DNA of 6,311 nt from JBBQDZ01 sp038237515 (GTDB taxonomy: Bacteria > Actinomycetota > Thermoleophilia > Gaiellales > Gaiellaceae), in NCBI GenBank assembly GCA_038237515.1, contig JBBRYP010000095.1, positions 1-6,311 on the forward strand, read 5' to 3'. The position numbers and the translations under genes were made by a program. The notes below the pieces were generated by a model, which did no database searches, had not been told where the DNA came from, and saw only the letters and a list, made by a program, of their open reading frames with translations. Of the stretch, positions 1-5,937 are shown one piece after another. Within the stretch, counting starts at the first letter, position 1, and each line of letters opens with the position of its first letter.

Positions 1-31
1 ACGTTCGACCGGAAACGAAGGGCAGGTGGAG

Positions 32-89
32 GCCGCACTACTCGGCCGCTTCGCGGCCGCCGGCCGCAGAGCGGCCGGAATAGTGCGGC
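32..89. repeat. Branched inverted repeat (outer stem with two inner hairpins)
   Basis: Bases 32-40 (gccgcacta) are the exact reverse complement of 81-89. Between them lie two perfect hairpins: 43-49 with 53-59 (loop ttc) and 60-67 with 71-78 (loop aga). Together these could fold as a three-way junction. The element lies just past the stop of the leftward citA/HEAT operon, so it would be in that transcript's 3' end and may act as a terminator or RNA-end protector. No T tract follows it. The base pairing is directly visible; the function is inferred. Confidence 0.55.
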
Positions 90-137
90 GTCGGCGAACC
101 GTCAGTTTCGAGCGAAACGTTGGGAGACGCCGCACTA
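81..137 (-). terminator. Stem-loop at the 3' end of the citA/HEAT operon
   Basis: Bases 81-92 (tagtgcggcgtc) are a perfect 12-bp reverse complement of 126-137. An inner hairpin pairs 105-109 with 114-118. The left-reading stop codon of the HEAT gene (135-137) lies inside the stem. On the minus strand this gives a strong stem immediately after translation ends, but with no clear U tract. It therefore fits a U-less actinobacterial-type terminator only loosely. It shares the 81-89 arm with the neighbouring repeat, so the two folds exclude each other. Confidence 0.4.
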
Positions 138-632
138 GCGGGGCCCCGCCTTCTTCTTCAGCGCCGCCGCCACCTTCGCGGCGGCCTCGCGAAGCTCACG
201 CTCCTGGCGATCGTCCTCGGAGACGCCCTGGAGCAGGACGATCGTCTCTCGCTGGGGCGACCCGTTGCGGAGGCAGACGATCGCGAGCCGTCTGACCGCC
301 TGGTTGTCGTCGGTCGTCAACATCTGGTGGAGCAGCGACCGGAGGGAGTTGACGCTCGCAGGCCCGTCGCGCGAGAGGCGTTCGAGCGAGACGAGCGCGG
401 AGCCGCGGCAGGCGGGGCTCTCGTCCTCGAGCCCCCGACGGATCAGCTCGGCCTTCTGGCGGAAGCGGAACTGGCCAATGGCCCGATACGCGACTGCACG
501 CTGCCGGTAGTCCGCACTCCGAACGGCCGCTTCCAGCTCGTCGGCCCAGTTGGAGCGGAGCGTCGCGAGCTCGCGCTCCGACCCCTGCTCGGCGAGCGCG
601 TCTGCCTGCGCCGCCGCCTCGGCGAGCGTCAA
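135..632 (-). CDS. Small HEAT-repeat (armadillo-like helical) protein
   Basis: A 165-residue, all-helical, probably cytoplasmic protein. Three helix pairs share an R-x2-A core at residues 45/48, 76/79 and 114/117, each preceded by an acidic turn (D41, E71, D108/D109), as in HEAT or PBS-lyase-like repeats. The C-terminus is a charged helix ending in lysines (KKKAGPR). HEAT repeats bind protein partners; no catalytic motif is visible. The start chosen is TTG at 632, which overlaps the citrate synthase stop in the string TTGA, so translation is probably coupled. No Shine-Dalgarno sequence is visible. Reading upstream in this frame gives only Arg/Pro-rich antisense-like sequence inside citA, with no ATG or GTG close by. 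The stop codon sits in a 12-bp inverted repeat. Its partner is unknown; citrate synthase is an obvious but untested candidate. The coding call is firm, the exact start less so. Confidence 0.8.
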   Translation of the reverse strand: MTLAEAAAQADALAEQGSERELATLRSNWADELEAAVRSADYRQRAVAYRAIGQFRFRQKAELIRRGLEDESPACRGSALVSLERLSRDGPASVNSLRSLLHQMLTTDDNQAVRRLAIVCLRNGSPQRETIVLLQGVSEDDRQERELREAAAKVAAALKKKAGPR

Positions 633-1717
633 GCGAGCGCGGAGAGAGAGCGGGTGCCGGGACCGACGTAACGAGCCGAGGGCCGGAAGAGCCGACCCGT
701 CTTGCGCTGCTCGAGGATGTGGGCTGACCAGCCGGCCACGCGGGAGCAGGCGAACATGGCCGGGGCGAGCGGCGGCGGGATGTCGGCGACGTCGAGGACG
801 ACGGCCGAGAAGAACTCGACGTTCGTGGGCAGCACTCGCTCGGGGTGGCGCTCGGCAAGTTCCTTGAGGGCGGCCTCCTCGAGCGCCACCGCGACCTCGA
901 CCCGCGGAGATCCGAGCTCCTTCGCCGTCCTCTTGAGGAGCCGCGACCGCGGATCCTCTGCGCGATAGATGCGATGGCCGAAGCCCATGATGCGCTTCCC
1001 TCTGTCGAGCGTGTCCTTGACCCACCGCTCCGCGTCGCCCATCGCGGCGACCTCGTCGAGCATCGGGATCACGTACGCGGGCGCACCGCCGTGCAGGGGG
1101 CCGGAGAGCGCGCCGACCGCCGACGAGAGCGCAGCCGCGCAGTCGGCTCCGGCGGAGGCGACGATCCGGGCGGTGAACGTCGAGGCGTTCAGCCCGTGCT
1201 CGGCGGTGCAGATCCAGTAGGTGTCGATCGCCTTGACCGCACGCGGATCCGCCTCGCCCCGCCAGCGCAGGAGGAACTTCTCCGCCATGGTTTCGCCCCG
1301 GTTCACGACCTCGTCGGGGACGTCGTCGTCATGGCCGTCCGCCCGCCGCGCCGACCGCGCCACGATCGCCATCATCTCGGCGGAGAGACGCCCCAGATCC
1401 TCGCGGGTCTGCTCGGCGTCGATCTCGTTCAGCTTGCGGAGCTTCCACTCGCTCGAGAGGCGCGCCGTCTCCGACTGGAGGTCGGCTGGCGCGTTCCCGC
1501 TCAGGGCCTTCGGCGTGTATCCCTCCGGGTCGGGCATCCCCGGCTCGAGGCTCTCGTCCACCAGCAAGCCCCAGACCTTCTCGTACGGAACCTGCCCGAC
1601 GAGATCCTCGATGTCGACGCCGCGATAGCGCAACGAGCCTCCCTCGCGGTCGGGCTCCGCGATCTCGGTCTCGACGGCGACGACGCCCTCCAGCCCCGCC
1701 TTGAAATCGTCGGTCAT
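629..1717 (-). CDS. citA: Citrate synthase, actinobacterial CitA (citrate synthase 2) type
   Basis: Condenses oxaloacetate and acetyl-CoA to citrate in the cytoplasm, the entry step of the TCA cycle. The 362-residue length fits the short form lacking the long N-terminal domain of E. coli GltA. Visible motifs: AEHGLNAST (H174), SGPLHGG (H209), the family signature GFGHRIYRAEDPR (H248) and the substrate-binding arginines in RLFRPSARYVGPG (345, 349). The usual catalytic Asp (NVDF in E. coli) is Glu301 here (NVEF). I recall the same Glu in mycobacterial and Streptomyces CitA-like proteins, so it looks like a clade trait rather than damage. Some relatives may accept propionyl-CoA (2-methylcitrate synthase), which cannot be excluded from sequence. 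The start is ATG at 1717, which begins MTDDFKAGLEG and matches the family N-terminus; the 20-codon upstream extension would run into the divergent promoter. Its stop overlaps the HEAT gene start, and it is divergent from icd with 41 bp between starts. Confidence 0.95.
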   Translation of the reverse strand: MTDDFKAGLEGVVAVETEIAEPDREGGSLRYRGVDIEDLVGQVPYEKVWGLLVDESLEPGMPDPEGYTPKALSGNAPADLQSETARLSSEWKLRKLNEIDAEQTREDLGRLSAEMMAIVARSARRADGHDDDVPDEVVNRGETMAEKFLLRWRGEADPRAVKAIDTYWICTAEHGLNASTFTARIVASAGADCAAALSSAVGALSGPLHGGAPAYVIPMLDEVAAMGDAERWVKDTLDRGKRIMGFGHRIYRAEDPRSRLLKRTAKELGSPRVEVAVALEEAALKELAERHPERVLPTNVEFFSAVVLDVADIPPPLAPAMFACSRVAGWSAHILEQRKTGRLFRPSARYVGPGTRSLSALA

Positions 1718-1758
1718 CGGCGTGGACTGTAACCCGCCCCGATAGAGTCCCGCGCCGG
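1718..1758. promoter_or_regulatory. Compact divergent promoter region between citA and icd
   Basis: Only 41 bp separate the two start codons. On the minus strand, TACAGT (1731-1726) fits the -10 consensus TANNNT and ends eight bases before the citA ATG, so transcription would begin at or next to the start codon. On the plus strand, TAGAGT (1743-1748) lies ten bases before the icd ATG. Neither gene has a Shine-Dalgarno sequence in the gap. This fits leaderless or near-leaderless mRNAs from back-to-back promoters. No good -35 element is visible for either. The motifs are seen; promoter activity is inferred. Confidence 0.5.
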
Positions 1759-2856
1759 ATGGCCCACCGCGTGACACTCATTCCGGGCGACGGAACAGGC
1801 CCCGAGCTGACCGAGGCGACGCGGCGGGTGCTCGAGAGCACAGGCGTCGAATTCCACTGGGATCTCCAGCACGCCGGCACCGACGTGATGGATCGGTACG
1901 AGGGAAATCCGCTGCCCGATCAGGTCCTCGAATCGATCCGAAGGAACGGCGTCGCGTTGAAGGGACCGATCACGACTCCGGTCGGCGGCGGCTTCCGCTC
2001 GGTGAACGTCGGCCTGCGCAAGAGTCTCGACCTCTACGCACAGGTGCGCCCCTGCCGGTCGTACCCGGGCGTGCGTTCGCGCTTCACCGACATCGACCTC
2101 GTCGTCATCCGCGAGAACACGGAGGATCTTTACGCCGGGATCGAGTTCGAGGAGGGAACCGAGGACGCCCGCGCCCTCATCGCGTGGCTCGGCGAGCGCG
2201 GCGGGCAGGTGCGCGGGGACTCAGGGATCTCGATCAAGCCGATCTCGATCACCGGGACGCGGCGGATCGTCCAGTTCGCGTTCGACTACGCGCGCCGCTT
2301 CGGCCGCAAGAAGGTCACGGCGGTGCACAAGGCCAACATCATGAAGTTCACCGACGGGCTCTATCTGCGAGTTGCGCGCGAGGTCGCCGCGGAGAACCCC
2401 GACATCGTCTTCGACGACCGGATCGTCGACAACATGTCGATGCAACTAGTCCAGCGGCCCGAGGAGTATGACGTCCTCGTGCTCCCGAACCTCTACGGCG
2501 ACATTGTCTCCGACCTCTGTGCCGGCATGATCGGCGGGCTCGGCCTCGCACCCGGTGCGAACTTCGGCGAGGAGGTGGCCGTCTTCGAGCCCACGCACGG
2601 CTCGGCGCCGAAGTACGCGGGGCAGAACAAGGTCAACCCGATGGCTGAGATGCTCTCCGGAGTCCTGATGCTGCGCCACCTCGGCGAGTTGAGTGCGGCG
2701 GAGCGCCTCGAGCGAGCGATCGCCGAGGTGATCCGCGAGGGCGAGAGCGTGACCTACGACATGAAGCCGGCTCGCGACGACCCGACCGCCGTCGGCACGA
2801 GCGGGGTCGCGGACGCGATCATCAAAGGCCTTTCTCGTCAGGGCGAGAGAGGCTAG
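1759..2856 (+). CDS. icd: Isocitrate dehydrogenase (IDH/IMDH family, probably NADP-preferring)
   Basis: Oxidatively decarboxylates isocitrate to 2-oxoglutarate with Mg2+/Mn2+ in the cytoplasm. The 365-residue protein opens with IPGDGTGPE (8-16). Substrate residues S81, N83 and R87 (SVNVGLRKS), R97, R118 and Y125 (RENTEDLYAGIE), K191 (HKANIMKFTDG) and metal ligands D248/D252 in the signature NLYGDIVSD are all present. RENTEDLYAGIE favours isocitrate over isopropylmalate dehydrogenase. The cofactor loop PKYAGQNKVNP has Lys285, Tyr286 and Val292 where NADP enzymes of E. coli and Thermus have Lys, Tyr and Val/Ile, whereas NAD enzymes carry Asp-Ile. The E. coli Arg395 position is Pro337 here, so the preference may be relaxed. 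The start is ATG 1759, almost leaderless behind TAGAGT. mdh follows after ten bases, so the two are probably cotranscribed. Confidence 0.93.
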   Translation: MAHRVTLIPGDGTGPELTEATRRVLESTGVEFHWDLQHAGTDVMDRYEGNPLPDQVLESIRRNGVALKGPITTPVGGGFRSVNVGLRKSLDLYAQVRPCRSYPGVRSRFTDIDLVVIRENTEDLYAGIEFEEGTEDARALIAWLGERGGQVRGDSGISIKPISITGTRRIVQFAFDYARRFGRKKVTAVHKANIMKFTDGLYLRVAREVAAENPDIVFDDRIVDNMSMQLVQRPEEYDVLVLPNLYGDIVSDLCAGMIGGLGLAPGANFGEEVAVFEPTHGSAPKYAGQNKVNPMAEMLSGVLMLRHLGELSAAERLERAIAEVIREGESVTYDMKPARDDPTAVGTSGVADAIIKGLSRQGERG

Positions 2857-2866
2857 AGAAGCGCGG

Positions 2867-3790
2867 ATGAGGAGAAAGATCACCGTCGTCGGCGCCGGCA
2901 ACGTCGGCGCGACCTGCGCACAGGTGCTCGCGCAGCGCGATTACGCGAACGTCGTCCTCGTCGACATCAAGGAGGGCCTGCCGCAGGGAAAGGCGCTCGA
3001 CATCAATCAGATGGGCGCCGTACTCGGCTTCGAGCCGACGGTCGTCGGGTCGAACGGCTACGAGGAGTCGGCCGGCTCGGAGGTTGTCGTCGTCACCGCG
3101 GGCCTCCCGCGCTCGCCAGGAATGAGCCGCGACGACCTGGTCGCAACCAACGAGAAGATCGTCGGCTCCGTGACAGCGCAGGTTGTCGCCCAGAGCCCGG
3201 ACGCGATCCTGATCGTCGTCTCGAACCCGCTCGACGCGATGTGCCACGTGGCCAGGAACGTGTCCGGCTGGCCGCGGGAGCGCGTCTTCGGGATGGCCGG
3301 AATCCTGGACACCGCCCGCTTCTCGGCCTTCATCTCGTGGGAGACCGGCGCCTCGGTGAAAGACGTGACCGCGATGGTGCTGGGTGGCCACGGCGATCAG
3401 ATGGTCCCCGTCGTCTCCGCGACCAGCGTGGGAGGCGTGCCGCTGGCGAAGCTCGTCGCCGCCGACAGGATCGAGGCGATGGTCGAGCGGACGCGCAAGG
3501 GTGGCGGAGAGCTCGTCAACCTCCTCGGGACGTCCGCGTGGTACGCGCCGGGCGCAGCCGCCGCACAGATGGTCGATGCCGTGTTGCTCGACGAGAGGCG
3601 GGTTCTCCCGTGCACCGCCTACCTCGAGGGCGAGTACGGCATCGACGGCCTCTACATGGGCGTCCCGGTGAAGCTCGGCGCTGCCGGGATCGAGGAGATC
3701 GTCGAGCTCGACCTCGGCGAGCAGGAGCGAACCTGGCTCCAGGAGTCGGCCGCCGCTGTGCGGGAAGTCGTCGGCGTCCTCACGACATAG
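2867..3790 (+). CDS. mdh: Malate dehydrogenase (LDH-like type)
   Basis: Interconverts malate and oxaloacetate with NAD+, closing the TCA cycle and supplying the substrate for the neighbouring citrate synthase. The 307 residues match the usual length for the tetrameric LDH-like MDH group. The Rossmann motif GAGNVG is at 9-14, and Asp33 ends strand two (VLVDIKEG), which indicates NAD rather than NADP. Substrate arginines are R82 and R88 (LPRSPGMSRDDL); Arg at the first position marks malate rather than lactate specificity. N120 (SNPLD), D148/R151 (ILDTARF) and the catalytic H175 (GGHGDQMVP) complete the active site. The ATG lies ten bases after the icd stop, preceded by a weak purine stretch (agagaag), so it is the second gene of an icd-mdh operon. 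No frameshift or truncation is visible. Confidence 0.95.
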   Translation: MRRKITVVGAGNVGATCAQVLAQRDYANVVLVDIKEGLPQGKALDINQMGAVLGFEPTVVGSNGYEESAGSEVVVVTAGLPRSPGMSRDDLVATNEKIVGSVTAQVVAQSPDAILIVVSNPLDAMCHVARNVSGWPRERVFGMAGILDTARFSAFISWETGASVKDVTAMVLGGHGDQMVPVVSATSVGGVPLAKLVAADRIEAMVERTRKGGGELVNLLGTSAWYAPGAAAAQMVDAVLLDERRVLPCTAYLEGEYGIDGLYMGVPVKLGAAGIEEIVELDLGEQERTWLQESAAAVREVVGVLTT

Positions 3791-3934
3791 GTCCGTCGCA
3801 GACGTGACCAAGGCGGATGACGGCGGCACGCGTCGCGAGGCGAGGACGCAGGGTGTGGCGACAGGCGGGCCGACGCAGGGCGCGTCACGGCGGCGCGGGG
3901 CGCGTGCCACGCGTGCCGGACGAGACCGTGAGGT

Positions 3935-3951
3935 GGGCGGAGCTACCGCCC
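3935..3951 (+). terminator. Weak GC hairpin downstream of mdh
   Basis: gggcgg (3935-3940) pairs with ccgccc (3946-3951) around a five-base loop. It lies about 145 bases past the mdh stop and upstream of the SDR promoter candidate, a reasonable place for the icd-mdh transcript to end. There is no T tract, and such GC hairpins are common by chance at this base composition, so the call is tentative. Confidence 0.2.
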
Positions 3952-3976
3952 CAGCGGCCCGCCGGCGCAAAGGCGG

Positions 3977-3988
3977 CACGAATTCGTG
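3977..3988. promoter_or_regulatory. 12-bp perfect palindrome, candidate operator
   Basis: cacgaattcgtg is a perfect palindrome with an AT core in very GC-rich surroundings. It lies about 25 bases upstream of the TACGAT -10 candidate, at or just above where the -35 would be. That placement suits a dimeric repressor controlling the SDR/protease unit. The symmetry is seen; the operator role is inferred, and no regulator gene is in the window. Confidence 0.35.
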
Positions 3989-4012
3989 GCAGAGGCGGTG
4001 CCGCTTCGCCGG

Positions 4013-4018
4013 TACGAT
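4013..4018 (+). promoter_or_regulatory. -10 promoter candidate for the SDR/protease unit
   Basis: TACGAT matches TANNNT and has A/T at the key positions in a GC-rich context. Transcription would start near 4025, giving a leader of about 57 bases that includes a purine block (ggagggagga) and a small hairpin before the GTG start at 4082. No convincing -35 is visible at the usual distance. Confidence 0.4.
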
Positions 4019-4081
4019 CGAAACGGGCGGAGGGAGGAACGAACTCCACCCAGGGTGGGATGTGAAGCTGGGGGCTGCGGC

Positions 4082-4828
4082 GTGGAGCTAGGTCTAGCCG
4101 GCCGCAGCGCGGTCGTCTGCGGCGCGTCGTCGGGCATGGGTCTCGCGATTGCCGAAGCGTTCGCGCGCGAAGGGGCCGAGGTGGCGATGTTCGCGCGCCG
4201 GCGGGACGTGCTCGAGGCTGCAGCCGAACGGCTGGGCGCGCTGCCGGTTCGGGGCGACCTCACCGTCCCCGCCGATCTCGAGCGCCTCGTCGCGCGCACA
4301 GTCGACGCGTTCGGCGGCATCGACGTCCTCGTCCTCAACGGAGGCGGCCCGCCCGCAGGCCCTGCTCTCGGGCTCGAAGACCAGGCGGTGGAGTCTGCGG
4401 TCGAATTGCTGCTCCTGGCGCCGGTCCGGCTGACGCGGCTCTGTCTGCCTCATCTCGAGCGGAGCGGTCGCGGCCGCGTGATCCTCGTCCAGTCGTCATC
4501 GATTAGGGAGCCGATCGACAATCTGGCCCTCTCGAACGCGGTTCGTCCGGGGGTAGCGGGCTGGGCGAAGACGCTCGCCCGGGAGGTGGCGGCAAAGGGC
4601 ATCACGGTCAACACCGTCGCGCCAGGTCGCATCGACACCGAACGGCTGCGAGCCCTCTACGGGCCGGAGGGACCGGCCGCGAACCAGCTCTCCGCGATCC
4701 CTCTGCGCCGCCTCGGCCGCCCGGAGGAGATCGCGAACGCCGTCTGCTTCCTAGCCTCGGAGCAGGCCGCGTACGTCACCGGAACGGTGCTCGCGGTCGA
4801 CGGCGGCCTCGGCAGAACGCTCTTCTGA
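4082..4828 (+). CDS. Atypical short-chain dehydrogenase/reductase (FabG-like, degenerate active site)
   Basis: A 248-residue single-domain Rossmann protein of the classical SDR fold. The nucleotide motif is CGASSGMG (13-20) rather than TGxxxGIG, and R39/R40 after strand two suggest NADP(H). The NNAG motif is replaced by NGGGPP (86-91). A serine cluster (138-140) is kept, but the Tyr-x3-Lys region reads LALSNAVRPG (148-157), with neither Tyr nor Lys. VNTVAPG (176-182) and VDGG (239-242) are normal for the fold. This pattern matches the FabG-like SDR subgroup known to lack a perfect catalytic tetrad, so substrate and even catalysis are uncertain. The GTG start at 4082 gives the standard N-terminus (ELGLAGRSAVV) with a weak upstream ggggg. 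GTGs further upstream at 3986 and 4055 would add an unconserved tail. The stop overlaps the next ATG by one base (TGATG), implying translational coupling with the protease gene. Confidence 0.85.
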   Translation: MELGLAGRSAVVCGASSGMGLAIAEAFAREGAEVAMFARRRDVLEAAAERLGALPVRGDLTVPADLERLVARTVDAFGGIDVLVLNGGGPPAGPALGLEDQAVESAVELLLLAPVRLTRLCLPHLERSGRGRVILVQSSSIREPIDNLALSNAVRPGVAGWAKTLAREVAAKGITVNTVAPGRIDTERLRALYGPEGPAANQLSAIPLRRLGRPEEIANAVCFLASEQAAYVTGTVLAVDGGLGRTLF

Positions 4829-5850
4829 TGCCGAGCCTGCGCGCCTCCCTGCGGCCCTCGCGGCTCCTGCCAACGCTGCTCGTGGCGATGGCGGTGACCG
4901 CGCTCGTTCTCTGGCTTGCGCCGTCCAACAGCTACCTCCTGCTCCCCGATCGGGCTCACGAGGTCGCACCGAAGGTGCACGTCCAGGGCGAGAAGCCGGA
5001 TCGAAGCGGCGGCGGCATCTACTTCGTCGACGTGATCGAGCGAAAGGCGAGCCTCCTCGAGCGGCTCTTCCCCGGCGTTCGCACTGGCTCCACGCTCGTG
5101 CCGGGATCGGCGCTGAACCCGGGCGGGGTGAGCGACTCGGCCCGGCGGCGGGAGGACCTGCGTCAGATGGTCGAGTCGCAGTCGGTCGCGGCGGCGGTCG
5201 CCCTGCGGGCGCTCGGGTACAAGGTCACCGCTCGGCCGATCGGCGTCCGCGTCGCAAACGTCTATGCCGACGGCCCAGCCGCACGGCTGCTTCGCCCGAG
5301 CGACCTGATCGTCGCCGTCGACGGGCAGGCGATCCACAGGCTCGCGCAGCTCCGTGCGCGCATCGGCGCCCACCGGCCCGGGGAGCGCGTGCGCCTGACG
5401 ATCCGCCGCGGCAGCGAGGAGCAGGTCGTCGTGGTGAAGACGGTCGCAGACCCGCAGAATCACTCCCGGGCGATCGTCGGCATCATCGCCTCGCAGGCTT
5501 CGAGCATCCGGTTGCCGATCAAGGTGCAGATCGACCTGGGGAGCGTCGGCGGACCCTCGGCGGGGCTCGCCTTCGCGCTCGACATCATGGAGGAGCTCGG
5601 CCGCGACGTCGACCGCGGCTACCGCGTCGCCGCCACCGGCGAGATCGGCCTCGACGGAAGCGTGGCACCCATCGGAGGCGTCCGCCAGAAGATCTTCGGC
5701 GTCCGCAAGGCTGGTGTCGACATCTTGCTCGTTCCGGCTGGGGAAAACGCGCGGGAGGCGCGGCGCCATGCGGGCGGTGTCCGCGTGATCGCTGTGAAGA
5801 CCTTTCCACAAGCGTTGCGCGCACTGGCAACGCTGCCGCCGCATCGCTGA
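4828..5850 (+). CDS. Membrane-anchored PDZ and Lon-type serine protease (YlbL-like, S16)
   Basis: A 340-residue protein with basic N-terminal residues and one membrane segment (about 12-31), leaving the rest outside the membrane. The sequence after the anchor (YLLLPDRAHEVAPKVHV) resembles the start of the YlbL-type extracytoplasmic domain. A PDZ domain spans about 137-206 (VRVANVYADGPAARLLRPSDLIVAVDG). The Lon proteolytic domain covers about 212-335. Its Ser/Lys dyad is complete: Ser244 in GGPSAGLAFAL and Lys288 in PIGGVRQK. There is no AAA+ ATPase domain, so cleavage would be ATP-independent. In Bacillus, YlbL-type proteases are linked to envelope and division-checkpoint processing; substrates here are unknown. 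The ATG overlaps the SDR stop by one base. A terminator candidate begins eight bases after the stop, so this is probably the last gene of the unit. Confidence 0.92.
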   Translation: MPSLRASLRPSRLLPTLLVAMAVTALVLWLAPSNSYLLLPDRAHEVAPKVHVQGEKPDRSGGGIYFVDVIERKASLLERLFPGVRTGSTLVPGSALNPGGVSDSARRREDLRQMVESQSVAAAVALRALGYKVTARPIGVRVANVYADGPAARLLRPSDLIVAVDGQAIHRLAQLRARIGAHRPGERVRLTIRRGSEEQVVVVKTVADPQNHSRAIVGIIASQASSIRLPIKVQIDLGSVGGPSAGLAFALDIMEELGRDVDRGYRVAATGEIGLDGSVAPIGGVRQKIFGVRKAGVDILLVPAGENAREARRHAGGVRVIAVKTFPQALRALATLPPHR

Positions 5851-5857
5851 AAGTCCC

Positions 5858-5900
5858 TGCTCTTCGGGTGATTCAAAGTCAACGGAAAGAGCACTATTTT
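5858..5900 (+). terminator. Probable rho-independent terminator after the protease gene
   Basis: tgctctt (5858-5864) pairs with aagagca (5887-5893). Inside the loop, 5869-5873 can pair with 5877-5881. The outer stem is followed by ctatttt (5894-5900), a short T tract and the clearest one in the window. The position just past the protease stop supports the call. The outer stem is short and the internal loop imperfect. Confidence 0.5.
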
Positions 5901-5937
5901 CGGCCCTCAGCGCCGACTTGCGGGGATGAAGGGACCC

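Larger units (their letters stand above)
3791..4081. other. 291-bp non-coding stretch between mdh and the SDR gene
   Basis: I see no convincing gene here. The open frames on the plus strand lack ribosome binding sites and read as Arg/Gly/Ala-rich, low-complexity protein. The stretch contains a 10-bp inverted repeat (3824-3833 with 3909-3918), whose right arm overlaps a tandem direct repeat of cgcgtgcc (3901-3908 and 3910-3917). It also has a 6-bp GC hairpin (3935-3940 with 3946-3951), a 12-bp palindrome (3977-3988), a -10 candidate (4013-4018) and a small leader hairpin (4046-4050 with 4054-4058). It probably holds the mdh 3' end and the SDR promoter. No known RNA family is recognised. Confidence 0.5.

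Noticed and set aside
633..1025. Extension of the HEAT protein N-terminus into citA (296 residues)
   Set aside because: The added part is Arg/Pro/Gly-rich out-of-frame citA sequence; the helical protein begins right at the TTG overlapping the citA stop.
845..1732. Long plus-strand open frame opposite citA
   Set aside because: Arg/Asp/Leu-rich translation typical of an antisense shadow in GC-rich DNA; the minus strand encodes an intact citrate synthase.
2822..3979. 385-codon minus-strand open frame opposite mdh
   Set aside because: An antisense shadow rich in Arg, Asp and His; mdh on the plus strand has all family motifs.
4024..4060. String resembling the RNase P RNA start (gggcggagggaggaa)
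   Set aside because: The nearby conserved RNase P segments are absent, and the SDR coding sequence starts within 60 bases, leaving no room for a roughly 350-400 nt RNA.
3986..4081. Upstream GTG start for the SDR adding 32 residues
   Set aside because: It would start inside the palindrome and upstream of the -10 candidate, and the added residues do not resemble an SDR N-terminus.
3804..4091. 95-codon plus-strand open frame after mdh
   Set aside because: GTG start without a ribosome binding site, low-complexity Arg/Gly/Ala content, and overlap with the SDR promoter candidate and start.
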